From positions 1-13,194 of the forward strand of contig CAKSHG010000040.1 in NCBI GenBank assembly GCA_934456315.1: a stretch of DNA of 13,194 nt, read 5' to 3'. Under the pieces are notes generated by a model that was not told where the DNA came from, searched no databases, and saw only the letters and a list, made by a program, of their open reading frames with translations. The DNA comes from an uncultured Oscillospiraceae bacterium (GTDB lineage: Bacteria > Bacillota > Clostridia > Oscillospirales > Ruminococcaceae). Made by a program: the position numbers and the translations under genes. This document shows, piece by piece, positions 1 to 5,960 of the stretch. Numbering within the stretch: position 1 is the stretch's first letter; each line of letters begins with the position of its first letter.

Positions 1-2
1 CA

Positions 3-587
3 TTTACCGACGAGGAAGCGGAACGTATCCGCAGCGGGCTTATACAGGCAGGAATGCGGCTTAGCAGGGAGCTTGGGCTGCAGAGAATGTCCGTGGAAAA
101 GCTCACCGGCTCGGTTGGGATAGCCAAAGGGAGCTTCTACCTGTTTTTCGGCTCGAAGGAGGATTTCATACTCGCAGTAGCGGAGCACGCGGGCGCGGAA
201 ACGCAGAAAATGCTGCTTTCCAGGCTGAACGGGCGCAGGCAGATGTCCGCGCACGAGTTCATGGAGTTCTTCGGCGAGTACCTGCACTCCGAATTTGATT
301 TAATGAACGGGTTGACAGTCGCGGACTTCTTCTGGCTGAAAAAGCACATAACAAAGCGGGAGCTGTTCGACCCCGGCATGCAGGTAAAGACCGCAGAGCT
401 GTGGCTGTCGCTGATAGACGACGTCAGACCCGGCGTAGACCCGGGCACATTCGTGAACCTGATAAAATCCATCTACGCGATAAGGGAGCACGGCGACACC
501 ATGGTGAAAGGCTCGCTGGAAAGCAGCATTCAGGTGCTGCTGCGGACCATAGAGATTTACATCAGCGGAAAGGGCGAGATAGTATGA
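3..587 (+). CDS. TetR/AcrR-family transcriptional regulator (5' end outside window)
   Basis: The open frame runs from the left edge of the window with no stop before position 587, and coding continues upstream of the first in-window ATG at 54 (it reads FTDEEAERIRSGLIQAG before it), so the true start lies outside the window. The visible N-terminal part is a typical TetR DNA-binding domain: an alpha-helix, then SVEKLTGSVGIAKGSFYLFF followed by GSKEDFILAVAE, which matches the family's helix-turn-helix and the conserved 'YxxFxSKEdL' stretch. The remaining ~140 residues are a helical ligand-binding domain with no recognisable specificity. The stop overlaps the start of the next gene (ATGA), so the two are translationally coupled. 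TetR proteins usually repress neighbouring enzyme or efflux genes, so the hydrolase and the MATE remnant downstream are plausible former targets (inference). Confidence 0.87.
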   Translation, partial: FTDEEAERIRSGLIQAGMRLSRELGLQRMSVEKLTGSVGIAKGSFYLFFGSKEDFILAVAEHAGAETQKMLLSRLNGRRQMSAHEFMEFFGEYLHSEFDLMNGLTVADFFWLKKHITKRELFDPGMQVKTAELWLSLIDDVRPGVDPGTFVNLIKSIYAIREHGDTMVKGSLESSIQVLLRTIEIYISGKGEIV

Positions 588-1429
588 AAACATTTACCGA
601 AGAATATAATGAATTCCTAAAGACGCATGAATTCAGGACCGTGAACGCTGCCGGGCAGGACTTCGAGGTGATAGACTCCGGGAGCGGCAGCCGGACTATC
701 GTGTTCCTGAACGGCGTGGATATGTATCAGTTCTGGATAAAATACGTTTCTGCGTTTGAAAGGGACTACCGCGTAGTGATGATGAAATATCCCCTGACCG
801 TCTGGAAAAACGCCGAAATGGCGGAGCTGCTCCACGCGCTTTTCACAAAGCTCGGGATAGACGAGCCGATACTTGTCGGCATCAGCGACGGCGGTGTGCT
901 CGCGCAGCTTTACGCTAAGCTGTACCGGGTCGGCGGGCTTGTGATGGTATCAACGCTGACCGTCGATTCCTCCTATGTGGAGTCGATGAGGAAGCAGAAG
1001 CTGTATGTGCCGATGATGAAGCTCTACCTGAAGGCAGTGAAGTTCGACAAGCTCCGGGTAAGGCTGATAGAATCGGTAAAGAAGCATTTCCGCAATGAAA
1101 CGGAGGAGGAAAAGGCATACGCCGTGTCGTTCCTGGAATGCGTCGGCGCGGACGAGGGCTACAGGAAAATGTTCCTGCGGGCGATCCAGGCGACGAACGA
1201 CATAACCCGGCTGGAGAAGTTCCGCAAAAGCGACTTCGGATACCTCGCGGGAAAGGCGCTGGTGCTTATCCCGGAAAACGACATGTTCGACAGGGCTGAT
1301 TCGCAGAAGCTCGCGGACATCTTCACCGACCCGGTCGTGAAGCAGACCTACGGAGGTCATCTCGGGCTTGTGATGCGGCCTGACCTTTACATTCCGGAGA
1401 TAGAAAAGTTCCTGCGGGAGAGGCCCTGA
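584..1429 (+). CDS. alpha/beta hydrolase
   Basis: A 281-residue protein with an alpha/beta-hydrolase fold pattern. The catalytic triad can be placed: nucleophile elbow GISDGG with Ser101 (G-x-S-x-G), an acid at Asp233 or Asp236 in the LIPENDMFD strand-loop, and His259 in GGHLGL. The oxyanion region is probably the FLNGVD segment near residues 41-46. A cap-like helical insertion lies between about 130 and 215. The substrate cannot be told from sequence; esterase, lipase or C-C hydrolase activity are all possible. The ATG at 584 overlaps the TGA of the TetR gene, with a purine-rich AAAGGG upstream. A longer in-frame extension back to 401 overlaps the regulator and is not credible. No signal peptide is seen, so it should be cytoplasmic. 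It likely belongs to the regulator's operon. Confidence 0.85.
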   Translation: MKTFTEEYNEFLKTHEFRTVNAAGQDFEVIDSGSGSRTIVFLNGVDMYQFWIKYVSAFERDYRVVMMKYPLTVWKNAEMAELLHALFTKLGIDEPILVGISDGGVLAQLYAKLYRVGGLVMVSTLTVDSSYVESMRKQKLYVPMMKLYLKAVKFDKLRVRLIESVKKHFRNETEEEKAYAVSFLECVGADEGYRKMFLRAIQATNDITRLEKFRKSDFGYLAGKALVLIPENDMFDRADSQKLADIFTDPVVKQTYGGHLGLVMRPDLYIPEIEKFLRERP

Positions 1430-1431
1430 AA

Positions 1432-1959
1432 ATGGAAAAATACGATATTTCCAAGCCGATAAAGCTCCCGGTGGGAATGCACAAATTGAACGACGACCCG
1501 GGGATAAGCTTTCAGCTCAACCGCCTTGTGAACATGGACGGCTGCGACCTTTCCGTCGCGCAGGAGATAGGTCCCGGGATAAAGACCGCTGCAGACTTCT
1601 ACGGCGTGCTGAAAGGCAGAGCCGACCTGGAGCTTGAAAACGGCAATATCAGGAACGCGGCGGCGCTTTACCGCATGTCTGAATTCTACACCGACTGGGA
1701 GGACCCCGACGGCCTTGCGGCGTGGAAAAAGGCGCGGGAGCTTTTCTTCCGGTACTTCGCTGCTGCGCAACGTTATATTGAGCAGCGCAGCTATCCTGAC
1801 GTTCCCGCTGATGTTCGGCGGCGGCAGTCTTTGGCTCGTGATGCCTGTCGTGGAAACGGTCGTGCTGGTCGTCAGCATATTATTTGTCAGGACCGCAAAA
1901 TACACGAAAGTGGACAAGGTTTAGCGCATTTTCGGGCAGAGCGTATGCTTCCTCTGTGA
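1432..1959 (+). pseudogene. truncated second hydrolase-like gene, fused out of frame to other DNA
   Basis: It begins two bases after the hydrolase stop. The first ~108 residues (MEKYDISKPIKLPVGMHKL... to ...AWKKARELFFRYF) read as a genuine protein and resemble the N-terminal region that precedes the catalytic core in some two-part alpha/beta hydrolases of Clostridia; that family call is from memory of the motif pattern. After about position 1755 the frame turns into arginine- and glutamine-rich nonsense (QRYIEQRSYPDVPADVRRRQ) while another frame starts to look like a membrane protein. No catalytic GxSxG follows. The most likely explanation is a deletion that removed the hydrolase core. The 175-residue chimeric product, if made, is unlikely to be functional. 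An assembly error at the junction is the main alternative. Confidence 0.6.
1755..1924 (+). pseudogene. C-terminal remnant of a MATE-type efflux transporter
   Basis: In the frame ending at the TAG at 1922-1924, the translation becomes SLLRNVILSSAAILTF, then PLMFGGGSLWLVMPVVET, then VVLVVSILFVRTAKYTKVDKV. This is a hydrophobic helix, a short loop with a 'SLW..MPV.E' pattern, a second hydrophobic helix and a short basic tail, which is how MATE-family multidrug exporters end. There is no start codon or ribosome site for it, and the upstream bases in this frame are arginine-rich and non-coding in character. The rest of the transporter (about 400 residues) is absent. It is the downstream half of the apparent deletion fusion with the hydrolase fragment. 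A different polytopic membrane family is possible, since only ~55 residues remain. Confidence 0.5.
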
Positions 1960-1983
1960 AATGTATGTAAAAAATGGATAAAA

Positions 1984-2004
1984 TATTGTGAAATTTGCAC
2001 AATA
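1984..2004. promoter_or_regulatory. perfect 7-bp inverted repeat, possible operator
   Basis: TATTGTG and CACAATA face each other across a 7-base spacer in AT-rich intergenic DNA, about 70 bp upstream of the lipoprotein promoter. The core TTGTGAAATTTGCACAA looks like the redox regulator Rex's site (TTGTGAA-N4-TTCACAA) but is one base shorter and has one mismatch. It could be an operator for another dimeric regulator, or chance in AT-rich sequence. Confidence 0.35.
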
Positions 2005-2072
2005 AAAACATCTGGAACAATGGCAGTAATTGCTTTATGCTACAAATATGCGAGTTAATTCGGACAAACATC

Positions 2073-2101
2073 TTGACCTGCGGTTATTTTTATAGTAAAA
2101 T
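2073..2101 (+). promoter_or_regulatory. sigma-A promoter for the lipoprotein gene
   Basis: TTGACC (2073-2078) and TAAAAT (2096-2101) are separated by exactly 17 bp, each one base off the sigma-70/sigma-A consensus. Transcription would begin near 2108, giving a leader of about 78 nt. The stretch 1925-2072 before it is AT-rich and shows no gene. Confidence 0.7.
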
Positions 2102-2123
2102 ATACGTTAGCCTAAGCGCATAC

Positions 2124-2162
2124 CACTCCGATAACAGGAGTGAACTACAGCACATGGCTGTA
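2124..2162 (+). promoter_or_regulatory. two tandem small hairpins in the lipoprotein mRNA leader
   Basis: CACTCC (2124-2129) pairs with GGAGTG (2137-2142) across a 7-nt loop, and TACAGC (2146-2151) pairs with GCTGTA (2157-2162) across a 5-nt loop. Both are perfect 6-bp stems sitting between the predicted transcript start and the AGGAGG at 2173-2178. They do not sequester the ribosome site. Stabilising the 5' end of an abundant mRNA is the simplest role; a binding site or chance are alternatives. Confidence 0.4.
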
Positions 2163-2185
2163 ATGTAAATTCAGGAGGAAGAATT

Positions 2186-3316
2186 ATGAAGAAGATTTTC
2201 GCATCTATGATGGCTGCTGCCATGGTTATAAGCCTTGCAGGCTGCTCCAACAGCACCACAAGCAGCTCCGCAGCTGACGCAGAGAACAGCGCAGACAGCA
2301 GCTCCGCAGCTGACGCAGAGAACAGCGCAGACAGCAGCTCCGCAGCTGACACAGAGAGCGGCGCAGACAATTCCGGCGCAGCTTACAAGCTCGGTATGGG
2401 CGTAGTAACCTCTACCGGCTCCTCTTCTGCCGGCAATGCACAGGTAGACGCTACCGTTGCAGCAGTCGTTCTCGACGCTGACGGCAAGATCGTTTCCTGC
2501 GCAGTTGACGTTGCACAGAACAAGATGGACGTAACTGACGGCGAGGTTCCCGAGGACGCTGCTTCCATGACCTTCAAGTCCAAGAAGGAGAAGCTCGAGG
2601 AGTACGGCATGAAGCCCGCTTCTCCCATCGGCAGGGAGTGGTATGAGCAGGCAGAGGCATTCGAGGCTTTCGTTGTCGGCAAGACCGCTGACGAAGTAGC
2701 TGCTATCCCGGTTGAAACCACCGACAATGGTCATGTAGTCACCACCGATGAGACCCTGCTTGCTGGCTGCACAATGAGCGTAAGCGCACTTATCGACGCT
2801 ACCGTAAAGGCTTGCAACGATGACAGCGCTGCTGATTTCACCGGCGACGCTAAGCTGGAGCTCACCTGCTCCACTTCCGTTGACTCCGCTACTGCTTCCG
2901 CAGCTGACGGCGAGGACGGCACCGCAGCAATGTACACCGCTTTCGCAGCAGTTGCAGTTGACAACGACGGCAAGCTCGCAGCAGTTTGCTACGACGAGGT
3001 TCAGCCTAAGGTAACATTCGACGAGTCCGGCGAGATCACTTCCGATACCTCCGCCGAGATCAAGACCAAGAGAGAGAAGAAGGACGAGTACGGCATGAGA
3101 GGCGTATCCGGCATCTCCGCTGAATGGTTCGAGCAGGATCAGGCTTTCGAGACCTTCGTAACCGGCAAGACCGCTGACGAGATCTCCGCTATCCCCACCG
3201 AAACCACCGACAATGGTCACGTTGTTACCACCGATGAGACCCTCAAGGCTGGCTGCACAATGAGCGTTGGCGGCATGATCCAGACCGTTGTTAAGGCAAT
3301 GGGTCAGGTCGGCTGA
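2186..3316 (+). CDS. surface lipoprotein with two FMN-binding-like repeats
   Basis: A 376-residue protein with a lipoprotein signal: MKK, a hydrophobic core and lipobox LAGC with Cys20. A Ser/Ala/Asp/Glu-rich flexible linker (about 21-65) contains three 12-residue repeats. Two homologous domains follow at a period of 162 residues. The best conserved parts, residues 131-199 and 293-361, are equal in length with no gaps and share EYGM, EW(Y/F)EQ, FV.GKTADE, ETTDNGHVVTTDETL and AGCTMSV. The tail AGCTMSVSALIDATVKA lines up with the FMN-attachment tail of RnfG (SGxTxxxxA...AV), with Thr196 and Thr358 in the position that carries FMN. Ala replaces the usual Ser and Cys the usual Ala, so flavin binding is unproven. 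AGGAGG lies 7 bases before the ATG. Codon use is strongly biased (Ile almost always ATC after the signal), suggesting high expression. The downstream apbE supports a flavoprotein role (inference). Confidence 0.85.
   Translation: MKKIFASMMAAAMVISLAGCSNSTTSSSAADAENSADSSSAADAENSADSSSAADTESGADNSGAAYKLGMGVVTSTGSSSAGNAQVDATVAAVVLDADGKIVSCAVDVAQNKMDVTDGEVPEDAASMTFKSKKEKLEEYGMKPASPIGREWYEQAEAFEAFVVGKTADEVAAIPVETTDNGHVVTTDETLLAGCTMSVSALIDATVKACNDDSAADFTGDAKLELTCSTSVDSATASAADGEDGTAAMYTAFAAVAVDNDGKLAAVCYDEVQPKVTFDESGEITSDTSAEIKTKREKKDEYGMRGVSGISAEWFEQDQAFETFVTGKTADEISAIPTETTDNGHVVTTDETLKAGCTMSVGGMIQTVVKAMGQVG
2261..2368 (+). repeat. three tandem 36-bp repeats inside the lipoprotein linker
   Basis: Units at 2261-2296, 2297-2332 and 2333-2368. 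The first two are identical; the third differs at a few bases. Each encodes 12 residues (SSSAADAENSAD, twice, then SSSAADTESGAD). The in-frame length means copy number can change without breaking the gene. Such linkers hold a domain away from the membrane. Confidence 0.95.
2576..2782 (+). repeat. intragenic domain duplication, copy 1
   Basis: Encodes residues 131-199 of the lipoprotein and matches 3062-3268 without any insertion or deletion. The final third (TTDNGHVVTTDETL.AGCTMSV) is nearly identical between copies at protein and DNA level. Confidence 0.85.
3062..3268 (+). repeat. intragenic domain duplication, copy 2
   Basis: Encodes residues 293-361 and is the counterpart of 2576-2782, offset by 486 bp. 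The first half is more diverged than the second half, which points to selection or gene conversion on the AGCT motif end. Confidence 0.85.
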
Positions 3317-3371
3317 TTCGGCTAAGTCCGGCTAAGGTTCAGCTAAACTGACAGTTCTGATATGACGCAGG

Positions 3372-3404
3372 AAGATGAGAGGCTGTATTGCCTCTCATCT
3401 TTTT
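3372..3404 (+). terminator. intrinsic terminator between the lipoprotein gene and apbE
   Basis: A perfect 12-bp stem, AAGATGAGAGGC with GCCTCTCATCTT, closes a TGTATT loop and the descending arm runs into TTTTT. It lies 55 bases after the lipoprotein stop and 21 bases before the apbE ATG. It should end most lipoprotein transcripts; partial readthrough would give low apbE expression. Confidence 0.88.
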
Positions 3405-3425
3405 GACTTGAATAGGAGTTTTTCA

Positions 3426-4490
3426 ATGCACAGAAGTATGGTCACGAAGGCGATAAGCGTGCTGCTTGTGATCGCTGCTGCCATCAGTTTATCCGCTTGC
3501 AGCGACGTCCCGGAAAAGACGCGCTATTCCAAGGCGTTCCTGGAGTTCTTCGACACTGTGACGCAGATCATCGGCTACGAGGAGGACGAGGAAGCCTTCT
3601 CGCAGAACTGCGACAAGGTGTACTCCCTGCTGGAGGAATACCACCAGCTCACCGACATATATCACAGCTACGACGGCGTGAACAACGTCCGCACCATCAA
3701 CAAGAACGCCGGAAAAGAGCCGGTGAAGGTCGACGCAAAGCTGATAGACCTGCTGGAGTTCTCAAAGGAGATGTGCGCCGCGACAGACGGCAAGTGCAAC
3801 ATCGCCATGGGAAGCGTGCTGTCGATATGGCACAGGTACCGCGAAGCCGGGATAAGCGACCCGGAAACGGCGGAGCTTCCCCCGATGGACGCCCTGACGG
3901 AAGCGTCGGAGCACTGCGACATTGACAAGCTCATCATCGACAGGGAAGCCGGGACGGTTTACCTGGAGGACCCCGAAATGTCCCTCGACCTGGGCGCGGC
4001 GGCAAAGGGATACGCAGTCGAGAAGGCGGCGCAGCTCCTCATGCAGGAGGGCGTTACCGTCGGCTACACGATAAACATCGGCGGAAACGTCCGCACGATA
4101 GGCACCAAGAGCGACGGCTCCGACTGGGCGGCGGGGATACAGAATCCCGACACGGACGACGCTTCGAAGCCGTACATCGTCCGGCTGAAGCTCAACGGAA
4201 TGTCCCTCGTCACCAGCGGGAACTACCAGCGCTACTACGAGGTGGACGGCGTGCGCTACCACCACATCATCGACCCGGACGCCCTCATGCCGCTCAACTA
4301 CTTCGATTCGGTGTCCATACTCTGCGAGGACAGCGGAAAGGCGGACGCGCTTTCCACCGCGTTGTTCAACCTCCCCGTCGGGGAGGGCAGGGCGCTGCTG
4401 GAAAAGATAGGCGGCGCCGAGGCGATATGGGTCTTTTCCGATGGAAGCTACGAGTGCACGGACGGCTTCGCGGAGCTTATCATCGACTGA
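3426..4490 (+). CDS. apbE: ApbE-family FAD:protein FMN transferase, lipoprotein form
   Basis: A 354-residue enzyme that moves FMN from FAD to a Thr/Ser side chain of target proteins, outside the membrane, using Mg2+. It has a lipoprotein signal ending LSAC with Cys25. Family signatures are in order: FFDTVTQI near the mature N terminus, ATDGKCNIAMGSVLSIW, the LDLGAAAKGYAVEKA block (Asp188, Lys194), INIGGNVRTIG, TSGNYQRYYEVDG (Thr263-Gly265), HHIIDP (Asp283) and ADALSTALF (Asp307, Thr311). The length is normal for the family. The ATG at 3426 is chosen because AGGAGT precedes it by 6 bases; an upstream in-frame ATG at 3375 lies inside the terminator. Targets should include RnfG and RnfD from the next operon and perhaps the preceding lipoprotein. 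No clear promoter of its own is visible. Confidence 0.93.
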   Translation: MHRSMVTKAISVLLVIAAAISLSACSDVPEKTRYSKAFLEFFDTVTQIIGYEEDEEAFSQNCDKVYSLLEEYHQLTDIYHSYDGVNNVRTINKNAGKEPVKVDAKLIDLLEFSKEMCAATDGKCNIAMGSVLSIWHRYREAGISDPETAELPPMDALTEASEHCDIDKLIIDREAGTVYLEDPEMSLDLGAAAKGYAVEKAAQLLMQEGVTVGYTINIGGNVRTIGTKSDGSDWAAGIQNPDTDDASKPYIVRLKLNGMSLVTSGNYQRYYEVDGVRYHHIIDPDALMPLNYFDSVSILCEDSGKADALSTALFNLPVGEGRALLEKIGGAEAIWVFSDGSYECTDGFAELIID

Positions 4491-4549
4491 TGGTGAATGC
4501 CGTCGGGACCCCGAAAAAAAGGAAATTTCAAGACATATCAAGAAAGATG

Positions 4550-4578
4550 TTGACAAAGTATCATTCTTGATATATACT
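4550..4578 (+). promoter_or_regulatory. sigma-A promoter of the rnf operon
   Basis: TTGACA (4550-4555), a 17-bp spacer, then TATACT (4573-4578): perfect -35 and one mismatch in -10. Transcription would start near 4585, giving a leader of about 59 nt before rnfC. Confidence 0.82.
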
Positions 4579-4581
4579 AAT

Positions 4582-4594
4582 AAGGTATACCCTT
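4582..4594. promoter_or_regulatory. short dyad at the predicted rnf transcription start
   Basis: AAGG (4582-4585) and CCTT (4591-4594) flank TATAC, with an 8-bp palindrome GGTATACC at 4584-4591. Its position at +1 would suit a repressor, but it is short and may be chance. Confidence 0.25.
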
Positions 4595-4643
4595 ACCACT
4601 GCAAAGGAATACTATAATTTATGCGAATGTGAGGTTAGATCAA

Positions 4644-5960
4644 ATGCCACTATTCATGCTCAAGGGCGCGCATGTTCCGCACAGAAAGAACACCGCGCAG
4701 ATGGCGGCAGTAAGAATGCCCGCACCGAAGTCCGTGACGATACCCGTCGTCATGCATATCGGCGCGCCTGCTGTCCCCGCTGTAAAGGTGGGAGATCATG
4801 TAGATATCGGCGATGTCATCGCGACCGCAGGCGGCTTTGTCAGCGCGCCTGTCCATGCGAGCATTTCCGGTAAAGTCAAGAAGATCGACACTATCCTCGT
4901 CAGCTCGGGCAACAACGTGAACGCTATCACGATCGAATCCGACGGCGAGATGAAGGTGTCCGAGGCGGTCAAGCCGCCCAGGCTCGAAACCTATGAGGAT
5001 TTCATCGAGGCGGTAAAGGCGAGCGGACTTGTAGGTCTTGGCGGCGCTGGATTCCCGACGGCTGTCAAGCTGAAGGTCGACGACCTGTCCCGTATCAAGG
5101 CTGTTGTCATCAACGGCGCGGAGTGCGAGCCGTACATCACCAGCGACACCCGCACCATGCTCGACGACGCTGACCTGATGAAGGAGGGCTTCGCCCTGCT
5201 GGAGAAGTTCCTCAAGGTGAAGAACATCATCGTAGGCATTGAGAAGAACAAGCCCGAGTGCATCGCTAAGATGAACGAGATAGCGGCTTCCGACCCCTGC
5301 GTTACCGTCAAGCCGCTCCCCAGCCTTTACCCGCAGGGCGGTGAGAAGGTGCTGATATACCACACTACAGGTGCGGTAGTCCCGGAGGGAAAGCTCCCGC
5401 TTGACGCCGGCGCAGTCGTTATGAACTGCACGACCCTCGCCTGCCTTGCGAGATACTGCAAGACCGGCATGCCGCTGGTGGAAAAGTGCGTGACCGTCGA
5501 CGGAAGCGCGATAAAGGAGCCGAAGAACGTCATCGTCCCGATAGGTACCTCTATCCAGGACCTGATAGACTTTGCCGGCGGATTCAGCGAGGAGCCGGGC
5601 AAGGTGCTCTACGGCGGACCCATGATGGGTATCGCGGTCCCGAATACCGACTGTCCTATCCTCAAGAACACCAACGCCATCATCGCGCTTGACCAGAAGG
5701 ATTCCCAGCCCAAGAAGCAGACCGCCTGCATTCGCTGCGGAAACTGCGTGTCCCACTGCCCGCTGCACCTCGACCCCGTTTCCATCTCAAAGGCGTACCG
5801 GGACGGCAACTGCGAGGAGCTGAAGAAGCTGAAGGTCAACCTCTGCATGGAGTGCGGCTGCTGCTCGTTCGTCTGTCCGACAGGACAGCCGCTGGTACAG
5901 CGCAACAAGCTGTCCAAGGCTATGCTTAGAAACTACAAACCACAGGAGGGAAAGAAATGA
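4644..5960 (+). CDS. rnfC: Rnf complex subunit RnfC (NADH-binding, two 4Fe-4S)
   Basis: A 438-residue peripheral cytoplasmic subunit of the ion-pumping ferredoxin:NAD+ oxidoreductase. It contains a biotin/lipoyl-like barrel segment (about 35-100), the nucleotide/FMN-binding stretch GLVGLGGAGFPTAVKL (about 128-143), the conserved INGAECEPYITSDTRTM (157-172), and two 4Fe-4S sites: Cys362, 365, 368, 372 and Cys401, 404, 407, 411. RnfC is the subunit that exchanges electrons with NAD(H). A GTG at 4629 in the same frame has no ribosome site; the ATG at 4644 has GAGGT eight bases upstream and gives the normal MPLFMLKGAHVPH start. It ends in an ATGA overlap with rnfD. The C-terminal helical extension found in proteobacterial RnfC is absent, as is common in Firmicutes. 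Confidence 0.95.
   Translation: MPLFMLKGAHVPHRKNTAQMAAVRMPAPKSVTIPVVMHIGAPAVPAVKVGDHVDIGDVIATAGGFVSAPVHASISGKVKKIDTILVSSGNNVNAITIESDGEMKVSEAVKPPRLETYEDFIEAVKASGLVGLGGAGFPTAVKLKVDDLSRIKAVVINGAECEPYITSDTRTMLDDADLMKEGFALLEKFLKVKNIIVGIEKNKPECIAKMNEIAASDPCVTVKPLPSLYPQGGEKVLIYHTTGAVVPEGKLPLDAGAVVMNCTTLACLARYCKTGMPLVEKCVTVDGSAIKEPKNVIVPIGTSIQDLIDFAGGFSEEPGKVLYGGPMMGIAVPNTDCPILKNTNAIIALDQKDSQPKKQTACIRCGNCVSHCPLHLDPVSISKAYRDGNCEELKKLKVNLCMECGCCSFVCPTGQPLVQRNKLSKAMLRNYKPQEGKK

Noticed and set aside
401..583. Longer hydrolase starting inside the TetR gene
   Set aside because: The extension is arginine/histidine-rich out-of-frame sequence; the ATGA overlap start at 584 is well placed.
2261..2368. 36-bp direct repeats as a CRISPR array
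   Set aside because: Units are contiguous with no spacers and are in frame within a lipoprotein gene.
2171..3220. Long reverse-strand open frame opposite the lipoprotein gene
   Set aside because: It is the shadow of a strongly codon-biased gene; it is Ser/Gly/Cys/Val-rich with no family pattern.
3375..3425. Upstream ATG extending ApbE by 17 residues
   Set aside because: It lies inside the terminator stem, has no ribosome site, and places residues ahead of a clear signal peptide; the ATG at 3426 has AGGAGT.
4503..4514. Hairpin after apbE as a terminator
   Set aside because: Only 4 bp (TCGG/CCGA), and it is followed by an A-run, not T's, on the transcribed strand.
4629..4643. GTG start for RnfC
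   Set aside because: No Shine-Dalgarno sequence before it; the GAGGT lies between it and the better ATG at 4644.
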